64,000 nucleotides of DNA from NCBI RefSeq assembly GCF_000005505.3, contig NC_016134.3, forward strand, positions 2,976,001 to 3,040,000, written 5' to 3'. The notes beneath the pieces were generated by a model. The model was given only the letters and a program-made list of their open reading frames with translations. It did no database searches and was not told the DNA's origin. Positions 1 to 21,913 of the stretch are shown in pieces; the stretch's first letter is position 1, and each line of letters begins with the position of its first letter. The position numbers were made by a program, and so were the translations under genes. The stretch is from Brachypodium distachyon (Eukaryota > Streptophyta > Magnoliopsida > Poales > Poaceae).

Positions 1-180
1 TGAATATCAAAGGTACCATCCGATAATATGTAAAGTCACCGCCCAATAATATATGAAGTTGCCACCCGGCCTATTAGTAATAAATAATCACGTCGTAACT
101 TCATATAAAATAGGATGGATTTGTGCATCAAAGTTACCATCCGATAAGATGTAAAGTCGACACCTAATAATATATGAAAT
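1..180. repeat. degenerate tandem duplication, about 120 bp period
   Basis: The stretch around 7-58 (containing ACCATCCGATAATATGTAAAG) reappears around 127-178 (ACCATCCGATAAGATGTAAAG), and both end in AATAATATATGAA. The first unit may start outside the window. No coding sense was seen. Confidence 0.6.
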
Positions 181-1017
181 AGTGTTGTGTTAGTATTACA
201 TTGGCACATGATAAATTTTTCTGAAACAACCGTGGAAACTTTTGCATTACTACATGGTAACAAAAGGATCAAAATAAATTTTTGGCCAAACATATCTGAG
301 GAGATCTACTTTTGAAACTCCCGTCGGAACGAAGTCAACAACGAAAACGGATTTTGAATCATACAAATAGTTTAATCTACAAAACATTTCGAATCTTCAA
401 AATAACTACTGCGGAGGAAGTACTCCGTAGTATAATATGCATTGCACGCTGCTGCAAACTAACAAAAAAGAACATCCAAAGCACGCATGCATGCTGGAGC
501 GTCGTACCCACTACACATGCATGCATGCATGCAGGAGTACTGCAGGACACCAGTGCAGCATGTCGCAGTGCGTCGCGCCACCACGCAAGCGTACGAACGT
601 ACGCGCGATATAAATTCCGAAAAGAAAAGCTCTGCAATGAAAGCTCCAAAAGCCAAGCAGGGCGCTCTCTCTCAAAAAAAAAAGGCCAAGCAGGGCAATG
701 GTCGTCCTATATACTGTCTATGAAGTTTGTCAAAGATACATACTGTACGTGTTAAAATCTTATAAATGCATGCCACGTGCACGCGTTAAAAGATCACATC
801 GTATATAGTGTTAAAAGACCACATCGTCTAGTATTTGAGTATAGTATACGTACGTACTCCGTACTACTTATAGTGTACGTGTACTGCTTTCTTAGCTAGC
901 TAGGCAGGATAATCATTGTGCTACACTTAACTCATGGCCACACACACGGCTGAAAATGGCTCGGTCGATTATATTAGCTGCATCAAAAACAAAAATAGAG
1001 CGTAATCAATTCAAACA

Positions 1018-1122
1018 TACTCGCTCCGTCTCATATTAAGTGTCGAAATATTACATATATCTAGACGTTTTTTAATATAGATACATCAATATTTAGACAA
1101 ATTTGAGACACTTAATATGGGA

Positions 1123-1123
<1 letters not shown>
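1018..1123. mobile_element. Stowaway-type MITE, right end decayed
   Basis: It starts at a TA with CTCGCTCCGTCTCATATTAAG, and its right half is the inverted repeat TTGAGACACTTAATATGGGAC. The usual final CGGAGGGAGTA is missing and replaced by a TA microsatellite, so one terminus is lost. Confidence 0.75.

Positions 1124-1124
<1 letters not shown>

Positions 1125-1153
<29 letters not shown>
1125..1153. repeat. (TA)n microsatellite
   Basis: An uninterrupted TA run of about 29 bp lies directly where the right terminus of the adjacent MITE should be. It may have grown from the TA target site. Confidence 0.9.
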
Positions 1154-1155
<2 letters not shown>

Positions 1156-1344
1156 CACGCTATATATACAGAAGATGTGTGAGCACCAAAGCAAGCATAA
1201 AGTAGCAGGGAAGAAAAAACACCCCATCTCCATGCATATGTGCCTGCATGCTCATTTGAGGGAAGTTCTTCGAAAGAATCATTGACAAGCGGGTCCCACC
1301 ATCAACTGCAATTTACTAGGGCTCACTTGTCGGCCATTGTTTAA

Positions 1345-1570
1345 TACTCTCTCCTTTTCACAAAGGTTGGATTATTCGGTTTCGTTAAGACGAGACTTTG
1401 ACCAATGATAATTCTATTAATATGTAAGTAATTTATATGATAGGGTACTATTATCATCAGCAAGTTGATATAAATTTCATGTATGAAAACACACATTAAT
1501 TTAACTTTTTGGTCAAAATATTGTCTTAACGAAACAAAATATGTCCACCTTTCAGAAAAAGAAGAGAGTA
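1345..1570. mobile_element. MITE with long terminal inverted repeats (about 60 bp)
   Basis: The left end ACTCTCTCCTTTTCACAAAGG runs to GTTTCGTTAAGACGAGACTTTGACC. The reverse complement of the right end gives ACTCTCTTCTTTTTCTGAAAGG running to GTTTCGTTAAGACAATATTTTGACC. Both ends abut TA, which suggests a Tc1/mariner (Stowaway-like) TA target site. Total length is about 226 bp, with no coding capacity. Confidence 0.75.
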
Positions 1571-3045
1571 TACACTACTAGTAGTACTTCCTAAGCAAAG
1601 CATTGTTCTAATTAAGAGATAGAAAAACAAACCACAAAAACAAGGAGACCAATAAATACAGCTTAATTACCTCAAGAGAATAAACCACTTACTACAATGA
1701 TACAATTGAGTGTTCTTTCAGCCATGCTGTTTTTCCCCAATTATCCAATGTGTTAGTGTCTTTGTGCCTAGCTTGGATGCAAAATACTCATGCGAGCATA
1801 GTTCTTTCTTTTTTTCCATAGGCAATCATGTGCTTCCTATGCAGGCATCTCTATGCCGGTGGACCCATTTATTTTGTACTCCAACCTTTTTGAGAGGCAT
1901 AGAATACAGACCAACATGGCAAGTGTGCAGTCAACCAAATAAATTCCTTTCCGCAGAAAGAATGATACAGTAACTAGTTGGCTAGCCAACCATGACTGCA
2001 CACAGTCCACGCAATGCATTGATCACAATTCACACCTAGTACAAGCTGCATTCATCAATTTCAATAATTGTCATTTTCATTTAAATTGACACATACCGAC
2101 TTGTTGTCGTTGTCATTTGTCCTATCAAAACTCGAGCAAGTTTTTTTTTCCTGAACCCTCGAGCGGAGAATTTGGATGACCAATGTGCATGCTTAAAAAT
2201 CTCACTTATTAATGCATTCATAATTCAATAGAATAAAGGAGTACAGGTTTGATATTCATCAAAACAAACACAATTTCCACTAACAAAATTGGACCCGAAC
2301 TGTACTCCTTGAGCAATCCCTGCCATAATTAATCTCCTCACCAAAATGTCCATAGGTGCAATAGTCAAATATCCCCCAACTAACACACCACCTTCAATTC
2401 CCTTATTCTTCCCATGCAAATGATGGGGGCACGTACCCCTTTCTCCAGGCATGGAGGAAAAGGAAAAGACAAAAAAAAAGACCATCTAAAGTGCTAAACC
2501 ATCACTTTGCAATTCTTTTGAGCTTAATTAACAGATTGACCACATGATGCCATGTTTCTCCTACACAAACAAACAAACCAGGGCTAACTATCTCTGACAT
2601 TTATCCTAGCATCAACAACATCATTTGGGCAAATTTGAATCAAGAATTTAGGGTGAGAGGGAGTACATTGACAAGCAATTACATTATCTGAGATCATCTT
2701 AGCAGCTCACAGCGCAAGAAAACTAGGTTAGCCTAATGTAGCGTTTAAATACAAACGGCTAGTACGTACATGCATGGGCACACCACATTTTCCCTGGCGC
2801 CATAATTGGAATCACATGAACATTTCCCGCCCAAAACCCGGACAACCACGTTCCTATACTTGCATACACATCAATTCTTTTGACAATGCGCACACGGCAC
2901 ATCTCAGTATAGTATCTTCTTCAAAGAGTCATCTTGAAGAAACAAACAAAAAAATCACAGAGTCTTGCTAATTCCTGGATCAGTTGCACCTGCTCTGTTC
3001 TTGCTTTCCTCCTCCTCGCTGTTGCACTTGGCCAGCTTTCCTGGG

Positions 3046-3055
3046 CTATATTTAG
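3046..3055 (+). promoter_or_regulatory. possible TATA box of the kinase gene
   Basis: CTATATTTAG lies about 500 bp before the chosen ATG (3552). It is a weak call based on the motif alone. A leader of about 470 nt would follow. Confidence 0.3.
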
Positions 3056-3551
3056 CAGCAGGACATGGCAAAGGGAAAAACAATCACCAGAAGAGCAAAT
3101 TCTGCCCCCCATTATCTTTTCTTGGCTCATGGCCAGCACAAGAGGAATTAAAGCAAAAGGGAGGACAGATTGAGGTGGTAGGAAGAAGAAGAGGAGGAAG
3201 AAGAAGAAAGCCCCCAATTAAAGGCTGCTGCAGCAAGAGCAAAGCAAGGCAAAGGCTAGGCTGGCCTTGCTGTCTAATCCAGATGACCAGATTTCTGTCC
3301 ATCTATCTTTAGGCAGCGGGTCGGAACGGAGGTTGCTGCTGCTTGGGGATTTCAATTGCTTCTTGCGGGCGGAGGGGCAGGCAGACAGGGGAGCGAGGGA
3401 GGAGGAAGAAGGGTTGGGGGAGGCGGAACAGAGGAGCTCCATCTCCCCTGTTTCCTGCTCCTCCGATCCTCCCATCATCCATCGTCCCCTGTTTGCTTCT
3501 TCGCTCCCCTGCAGCCGGTGGTCGGTTCTCGGGCAGGGCCGGCCGCGGGCC

Positions 3552-5747
3552 ATGGGGTGCGCGGCGTCCAAGGGGGCGGCGGTGGGGTCGCCGGGGTACG
3601 AGGTGGCGTCCTCGTCGGCGGCGGGGGCGGTGTCCGTGAGCGCGACGTCGGCGGCGTCTATATGGAGGCGGCCGGTGCGGCTGGAGTCGTTTGATCTTGG
3701 CCGGGAGGAGAAGGAGGAGGAGGAAGCCGGCGAGGAGAAGAATGGCGGGCGGCGGCGGCTGCGGAACCTGCAGCCGCAGGTGCACGGACGGCACGTGGAC
3801 GCGGAGCACGCGGCCGCCGGCTGGCCGGCGTGGCTGAGCTCCGCGGCCGCCGAGGCCGTCCATGGCTGGGTCCCCCTCAAGGCCGACCGCTTCGAGAAGC
3901 TCGAGAAGGCAAGCAAGCAAGCTCTCTTTCGTATTGCATTTGTACGTCAGCGAGCTCGATCATGACGTCATCAATGGCGGACCGGAACGTGATATAATGC
4001 AGGTCGGTCAGGGGACGTACAGCAGCGTGTTCCGGGCCTGGGACCTGGACGGCGGTCGCGCGGTGGCGCTGAAGAAGGTCCGGTTCGACGCGTCGGAGCC
4101 GGGCAGCGTGCGGTTCATGGCGCGCGAGATCATCGTCCTCCGCCGCCTCCATGGCCACCCCAACGTGGTCTCCCTCCACGGCCTCATCGTCCCCCGCTCC
4201 TCCCCCAACCACCTCTACCTCGTCCTCGAGTTCCTCCCCCACGACCTCGCCGCCCTCCTCTCCTCCCAATCCAACACCGCCCCCTTCTCCCCTCCCCAAG
4301 TAACAATCAATCAAATTACTTGCAGTTTGTTTCTGTTTCCTTAATCGACATTAATGGGTTAACACTTCCGATGATGCAGATCAAGAGCTATATGAGGCAG
4401 CTGATGGCGGGGCTGGAGCACTGCCATGGGAGAGAGGTGATGCACAGGGACATCAAGAGCGCCAACCTGCTGGTGAGCGCCGGGGGCGAGCTCAAGGTGG
4501 CCGACTTCGGCCTGGCAAACCTCTTCTTCGATTCATCGTCGTCGTCTCCGTCTCGGGCGGCGGCGATGACGAGCCGGGTGGTGACGCTGTGGTACAGGCC
4601 GCCGGAGCTGCTGCTGGGGGCGACGGCGTACGGGCCGGCCGTGGACCTGTGGAGCGCGGGCTGTGTCTTCGCCGAACTCCACGCGGGCCGGCCCGTGCTG
4701 CAGGGCCGCACCGAGGTCGAGCAGATCCACAAGATCTTCAAGCTCTGCGGCTCCCCCGCCGCCCACGACGACGGATGCTCCTGGGCCGGGCCTGGCTTGG
4801 CCGCGTTCCGGCCGCAGACGCCGTACGAGAGCCGCCTCAGGGAGACCTTCGCCGGGGTGGTGCCCGACGAGCCCGCGTTCGCGCTCCTCGAGACGCTGCT
4901 CTCCGTCGACCCCAGGCGCCGGGGCACCGCCGCCGCCGCGCTCGCCTCCGGCTACTTCGCCGCCGCACGCGGCTGCGAGGCTCCGTCCGCCTTGCCGCTT
5001 CCCCAGCCGCAGCCGCCACAGCGCGCCGCCGCCGTCCACGCCGAGGAGTCGCTGCTGCTGCCGCGCGCACCGCCGCCGGAGAAGAAGCAGGAGGCGGCGG
5101 CTGTGGCCGGCCCCGTGCAGCTCGCCGCGTCCACCGGCTTCGCGTGGGCCAAGAAGCCCAGAGCACCACCGGCGGCGGCCTCAAAGCCCAAGGCCAGGCC
5201 CAGCAAGGCCTCGGCGTACGAGGCGGAGAAGCAGGAGATGATGAAGCAGTGGGAGCAGATCACGGAGGCTTTCTGCACCGCCTCCTCCCCCGGAGACGAA
5301 GAAGATGAAAAACAACAATCCTACAACAACAGCAGCAGCAGCAGGTCCATCAGAGACGCGGCCAAGCAGCTCAACAAGAGCAGCAGCAGCAGCAGCAAGG
5401 TCTCGATCATTTTCTTAATCTTAATTAGCGATTCAGAGTCTTGATGATTAAAGATTTTTTTGATGTCTGACTGGTTTGTTTTCAGAGCAAGGGCATGGCG
5501 AGGGTGGACTACTCCGGGCCGCTGCTGTCGCAGCCCGGGTGCGTGGACGAGCTCCTGCGCAGCCACGAGCAGCACATCCGCCGCCGAGCCGCCGCACGCC
5601 GCTCCTGGTTCCACAAAGGTACACGCCGTCGCCGGCCGGTGACCACCAGACTGCCATGCCAGACAACCTACCGTTCATAAATGTGATCATCATCTTCTTT
5701 CGTTCTTGACAGGGAGCAAGAGGGAGCAGCAGCAGCCATGTCAGTGA
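3552..5747 (+). CDS. CDK-like Ser/Thr protein kinase (plant CRK/At1g54610-type), 613 aa
   Basis: Coding exons are 3552-3908, 4003-4299, 4380-5399, 5486-5618 and 5713-5747 (1842 nt, 614 codons). The start is MGCAASKG: Gly2 and Cys3 are classic myristoylation and palmitoylation residues and are typical of this plant family, so the protein is probably held at membranes. An in-frame ATG exists upstream at 3267, but MGC is preferred. Kinase landmarks: GQGTYSSV loop at 121-128, VALKK with catalytic Lys143, HRDIKSAN (Asp242), ADFG (Asp260), and TLWYRPPELLLG near 287-297, as in CDK and CDK9-like enzymes. The catalytic domain is followed by a low-complexity Ala/Pro tail with Ser runs. The first intron (3909-4002) uses a GC donor (AAG|GCAAGC). 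The other introns are GT-AG. The substrate is unknown. Known relatives phosphorylate Ser/Thr without a proven cyclin requirement. The kinase assignment is firm; the subgroup is inferred. Confidence 0.92.
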
Positions 5748-6277
5748 TGGCCGGATCGCACACACCACAGCCAGCAGCACAATAGCAATAGTATCATTCA
5801 TCTGTCTGAACAAATTAACACGGGGAACTGAATGGAATGGAACTGCGTGCTGTTTGCAAACTGTGGAATTCTATGGGGATCGATCGTCCATGCATGGCTT
5901 CCCGATCGATCGAGCTAGCTTGTGTATATATATATTGCGATCGATCGAGATTGTATTTGCGAATTGCGATAGAGCTGCAACATTGCCAGTTTTGCCACCT
6001 CCATGGGTGGATCTCTCTGCTTTGACTACTCCCACCGACCCATCTATCGTTGTACCTCAAAGGGTGCCCGTCTTTTAACACGGGCGCGCGAGGGGTCGAT
6101 CATTTCACATCCGATCAACCGTCCTCCTAACTGTCCGATTCTACTTAAATTACAGTTCTGGGACGTCGAGTCCTTGCAGCAAACAGCAAACATTGTTGCA
6201 ACGTTTCCTTGCATGACCCTGTAAAATATAATTTGAAGTCGCTGCAACAAAGAAAGAAACATGTATGCAATAAATTC

Positions 6278-6363
6278 TACTCCTTCTGATCCTAAATTAT
6301 TGTCGTTGATTTAGTGCCAATTTGATCTAAAATAACGATAAGAATTTTGGATCGGAGGGAGTA
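6278..6363. mobile_element. short Stowaway-type MITE (about 86 bp)
   Basis: The left end TACTCCTTCTGATCCTAAAT and the right end ATTTTGGATCGGAGGGAGTA are inverted repeats bounded by TA. Confidence 0.8.
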
Positions 6364-7674
6364 ATTTCTTTGCAACAAAAAAAAAATGGATTACAACCCA
6401 ATAGTGATTGCATCGCAGCGGATAACATATACGCTTTCCAGCGAATCGTGACAACTTTCACAACATCAAAAATCCAAAAATCACTAACCTTTCGCCATCA
6501 ACAACGGAATCACCGGCTTCCCCTATGACTCGGCGGAGCACCAACGGAGCCAGATCGGGCGACCCTTGATTCCATTCTTGGCGATATCAAGTTTTTTTTG
6601 TAGCTCCGTGATGTCAACTGGAGCTCCATCACGAGACAACCATGACAGCTCGGGAGGATGAGACCTTGGGGGAGGATGGCAGGCGGAGGCACACTAGAGG
6701 AGCTCAGAACAGAGAGATGCTTGGGAGGCAGAAGTTGTACATAGAAGGAGCTTGGGAGGGAGAGGGGAAGAAAACAAAGGTGTGCGAGGAAAATAAGTGG
6801 CCGGTGTTCTCCACTAAATTTATCGGTAGATATAAATCATTTCCCTTTTTAATAGGCTGAAATCTTTGCCATGTAGAATTCATTCATTGCTCGACACATA
6901 TAAGAGAACTATTATACCCAACAGTATTGGTTTCAAGGATTTAAATGTATTTGTGAAGTATGCTTAATTCTTAATAAAAGAAAATGTGATGGTAATTAAG
7001 TACCGAAGAGGCTAGCAACAAGGATTAAAAAGTTATACTATTTCGTAAAGCACAACATACCAAGTATTAAATTCATCCATGGCATGATATTGTATATGTA
7101 CATTAAGTGGAAATCAAATACTACAACAGATTACTCATCCAAGCAAAGAATTTAAGGGAGCGTTTCACATTAAGGGCCTCTCTGGATTTCCTAACAAAGG
7201 GGCCTCTTTGGAGTGAAGGGATTCCAAAGGAGACCATTTCGGTCACAAATCTAAAACATATGCAATGTAGAATCAATTCAAGGACAGTTGCCAACAAATA
7301 CAGACAAAAAAACTTAAGAAAATTCGCAATATTTAAAAAGAGGAAGGAAAACATACCTCTGTTTGAAACTACAAATTTACTTTGTCACCCGACTCACCCC
7401 ACATCCTCAAACACAACTTCTCTTTATTTTCTAGATCATCTCATTGATAACAGTTCGTGGCACTATCACATATCCATCTACCCCCTCTCCCCGGTTGAAA
7501 AGACCCATGCGTGTTTCAAGATCATCAACTTGATGATCACGCTTTCGACCGGATCGGCCAGGCCGGACCACCATAGCCAAGTATAACACACATGTCAGAG
7601 ATACACCGTCGTTTCGAGTGAGCGAATTGCGCGGCTATTCAAAACCTATGAGGTTAGTGCAGGTTATGCAAGTC

Positions 7675-7935
7675 AGGTCTTCTACAGTTTCATCATCGGA
7701 GACATGGAAATATACCAGGATATGGATGCCAACTCTATGCAGGTAAGGTCTTATGCAATTTTATCACCGGAAACATGAAAGATACCAAATATATATAGGG
7801 CTAGTCTTCTGAAATTTCATCACCGGTGACATAAAAAAGATACGAGGATATGGATGACAACTCTATACATGCCAATCTTCTGCATTTTGATCACCGAAGA
7901 CATGGAAAGATACGAAGATATGGATGACAAATCCA
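7675..7935. repeat. degenerate minisatellite, about four units of 60-70 bp
   Basis: Four successive units follow the pattern GTCTTCT...TTTCATCACCGG.GACAT..AAAGATAC.A.GATATGGATG.CAACTCTAT. The units begin near 7677, 7747, 7804 and 7874. It lies about 600 bp upstream of the formin start. Confidence 0.7.
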
Positions 7936-8558
7936 GCGATTTTAACTTCGAGGAATTTTAGTGTGACATTTAGTTGTACTGGGGATATTAGTTGTCAGTT
8001 TTTTGTCTCAGTCTATTCAATCTCCTTTATACTCTGTTTATTAAATTAATAAGTCCATTTTTCATAATATAAATTTATTAGAGCCGAGCCGATCCGAGCC
8101 GATGCTAATCTCGCAGCGTCCCGAGCTCGAGCCGAGGATAATGCAGTTTGGTCTCGTGCCGCCTCTTCTTCCTCCTTCTTCCCTTCTTTCTCTCTCCTTC
8201 CGCTTCCTTCTCCGCCACCTCAAACACCAAAAAATTAGCAGCGACACGCAAAAGCCAGAGGGATTTTCGCACCAAAAAATTCGAGGGAAAAAAAAAGAAA
8301 AACGCAAGGGGGGGGGCGAAACCCTAGCGAGCGCAGGTGCGAATTCCGGCCGCGCATTGTCGTCCCTCCACCCCCCCCGCGCGATTCGCGCGCCGTGCCG
8401 GAGCTGCGCGGTGGTGGTGCGTTGTTGGTGTCGCCGAGAGGCGGCGGCGGCGGCGTCGGCGCGGGCCGAGGTGGCGTTGGGTTTGATTCGGTTGGCTGGG
8501 TCGCTGGGGGAGGAGAGCGGCCAGGGGGGGAGGCTAGGCCGCCGGAGACGGCGGCGAG

Positions 8559-19731
<11,173 letters not shown>

Positions 19732-20345
19732 AATCCATCCCGAAACTTTGATATGGTCATCATTTATTCCTCAACAAACGTCGCTTCTGCTAGCCTTGCG
19801 GATCTTCAGAGGAGGCTCGACTGTCGCGAAATGTGCGACTTCCCTGTGGACATCTTATGCCTACAAGACAAGGTAACATACAAGTCAAGCATACACGGGT
19901 GGTTTTGCTAACTTGTGAAATATATACTTATAGGTATCACCCTGTTACCCTAACATATACTCGGTTCTTTTGTTTCGTGCAGATACTTTCTGTTGGACAT
20001 CCACGCTTGATAGCTCATGACAGTGTACAAAGCTAACTCAACACCTAATTTAGGTTCGCCTGTACAGATTTCTGACTAGATTTCTCCCCTTGTGTTTATA
20101 CTAGCCGTAGCAGCAGGAGTAGGCCAGTGATGTAAACTAGGCAAAAGGAAAGAAGCGATTAGTAGTTGAGAAGAAATAGAAAAGGATTAGTGTTACCACA
20201 GGCAGTTTTCTAACAGAAGTAGAGAAATATGTGATATGTATGATGTTGTTTTGTTTTGGATCCAGCGCTATGTATGTATATGTATAGCTCGAGTGTTTTG
20301 GCTGATGATTGTCAGAAGAGAAAAAGGGTGGTTTCTGGTTTGTAA
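19732..20345 (+). other. probable formin 3' UTR
   Basis: AT-rich DNA follows the stop. A plausible 3' UTR intron lies between GTAACATACAAG (19872) and CGTGCAG (19981). No gene is seen. A half MITE (CTACTCCCTCCTAAATTCTTG) begins at 20393. Confidence 0.4.
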
Positions 20346-20830
20346 CACCCCAGGTATTATTTCAGAAGTTCTATCTTACCAGCATAATTTACTACTCCCT
20401 CCTAAATTCTTGTTGTTTTAGTACAAATTATATACTATAAAAAAAGGGAAAAGCAGAGTAGCAGGCGAGCTCACTGAAAAATCTTGATCTGAATGGCCTC
20501 ATGACCGCGTATCTTGATCTGAAATGCAGAGTAGCCTGGCTTTAATAATTCCTCAAAGAAAGAAAATAAAATTCCTTCTGGTTTATTTCAGTGCAATGCA
20601 ACAGAGCATTTGCTGCTGCTGTAGCAACTAAAAAGAGATCCAATTTTGTTTTTTACACATGCCAAGAGAAAAAAAAAACCTTAATTTTACTAGTAGCAGC
20701 AGTACAGTATGTTTCTGAGAATCACAAACCTATCTATGTGCTTTTGTCTATACATGCTGTTGCTTTTTCTCCTCCCCTTTTTTTCTTCTGAATTCTGAAC
20801 CAGCCCTGAAGATTTCTTCAGATGTTGATC

Positions 20831-21913
20831 TCAAGGCTTGTCCTCGGGCTCCAGCTCTCTTGGCTTATGGTCATCGTTGTCATCATCGGTTGTCTTGCAG
20901 CAGCTTGTGTAGAACATGCAGCCGACGATGATGTCGAGCACGACGCAGAGCGCGTGGATGTAGGCGATGGACAGCGCCTCGCCGGCGACTCCCGGCGCGG
21001 CCCAGCTCCTCGTGGCTCCGCCGGCGGAAGTGGCGACGTTCCGGACGACGCGGAGCTGGAACAGCGCCTCCGCGGCCGCCATGGCGAGCCTGGCCGGCAG
21101 CGCCAGTGCCAGCGCGGCGCGCACCCGGCCCCTGACCAGCACGCACGCCCTGGCCACCGCCGCGTGGCCGGCGACCATGGCGCCGGTACTCGATTGCGCT
21201 TCCATGGCGGCCACGGCGAGGGCCAGGCTGCAGACGACGGTGGCCATGGCGACGAGCACGCAGTAGGCTATGGCGCCCGCGGCCGTGACCGCGGCAGAGG
21301 CCGCGCTGTTGCCGAAGAGGCCCGCGAAGGAGACGGCCGCGGACAGCAGCGAGAGCGCGGCGGCGTGGGCGGCGACCGTAAGGAGAAGCGTGGCGAGCTG
21401 GGTGGGGAGAAGCGCCCCGTAGGCTCGCGCCACGGCCGGCAGCAATGGCGTTGGCGGCAAGGTCCGGCGGCGGCGCTCGCGAGGGCGGCGGAGGAGGATG
21501 GCGGCGGCGCAGGCCCGGGCGAGGAGGAGGAAGGTGAGCGCGAAGGGTAGCGTGGCGGCGGACACGAAGAGCGTCTGCGAGAGCTTGGCCGCCAGCAGCG
21601 ACAGCAGCGGCGACCCCGAATCTGTGGCCGCCAGCCCCGCCAAGCGGAACGCCGAGGCCACCGCGGCGTGCACCACCGACGCCGGAGACGAAGAAGACGA
21701 CGACATTGAGAGCGCGGCGGCGTGGGTCGCGAGCACGGCGGCGGAGAAGGGGAGGGCGAGCGCAGCGGCGACGGGGCTGAAGCAGTGGTAGCCGTCCAGG
21801 AAGGCGGCCACCGCCGACCGCATCACCTTCCGCGCCGACGTCGTCGGCCGCCCCCGCCCCTTGTTGTTCGCCGCGCCGCCGCCCATCAGCAGGAGCCCTG
21901 CTCTCCTCACCAT
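20831..21913 (-). CDS. intronless multi-pass membrane protein of unknown function, 360 aa
   Basis: A single open frame runs from MVRRAGLLLMGGG (ATG at 21913-21911) to the stop at 20833-20831. It is very rich in Ala and Leu, with about six hydrophobic stretches (near residues 46-67, 117-140, 168-198, 206-240, 262-285 and 312-335) separated by Arg-rich loops such as RRPRERRRR. It ends in a soluble acidic tail (DDDNDDHKPRELEPEDKP). I recognise the style of plant membrane protein families with a GYHCFSPVAAALALPFS-like first segment, but cannot name a function. The coding DNA is GC-rich, as in many grass single-exon genes. Downstream it faces the formin tail-to-tail. Coding status is supported by length, one long frame and clear membrane topology. 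Confidence 0.8.
   Translation of the reverse strand: MVRRAGLLLMGGGAANNKGRGRPTTSARKVMRSAVAAFLDGYHCFSPVAAALALPFSAAVLATHAAALSMSSSSSSPASVVHAAVASAFRLAGLAATDSGSPLLSLLAAKLSQTLFVSAATLPFALTFLLLARACAAAILLRRPRERRRRTLPPTPLLPAVARAYGALLPTQLATLLLTVAAHAAALSLLSAAVSFAGLFGNSAASAAVTAAGAIAYCVLVAMATVVCSLALAVAAMEAQSSTGAMVAGHAAVARACVLVRGRVRAALALALPARLAMAAAEALFQLRVVRNVATSAGGATRSWAAPGVAGEALSIAYIHALCVVLDIIVGCMFYTSCCKTTDDDNDDHKPRELEPEDKP

Larger units (their letters stand above)
181..3045. other. intergenic region, AT-rich, with MITEs
   Basis: I see no credible gene here: open frames are short and have no recognisable domain. The stretch holds alternating GCATGCATGC tracts near 485-535, two MITEs and a TA microsatellite (listed separately). 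The 3' part (about 2700-3050) is probably the upstream region of the kinase gene. Confidence 0.5.
5748..8558. other. intergenic region between kinase and formin
   Basis: It includes the kinase 3' UTR, GATCGATC-rich DNA near 5880-5950, a small MITE, a minisatellite (7675-7935) and, from about 8100, the GC-rich formin leader. No open frame here shows a domain I recognise. Confidence 0.5.

Noticed and set aside
312..755. 147-codon plus-strand frame
   Set aside because: Low-complexity, Cys/His-rich reading of GCATGCATGC DNA. No homology sense, no splice or promoter support.
3218..3920. Minus-strand frames over the kinase first exon
   Set aside because: GC-rich shadow frames of the plus-strand kinase, composed of Arg/Pro/Ala runs without domains.
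20822..21791. Plus-strand frames across the membrane-protein gene
   Set aside because: Shadow frames. The minus-strand frame is longer and has a coherent membrane topology.
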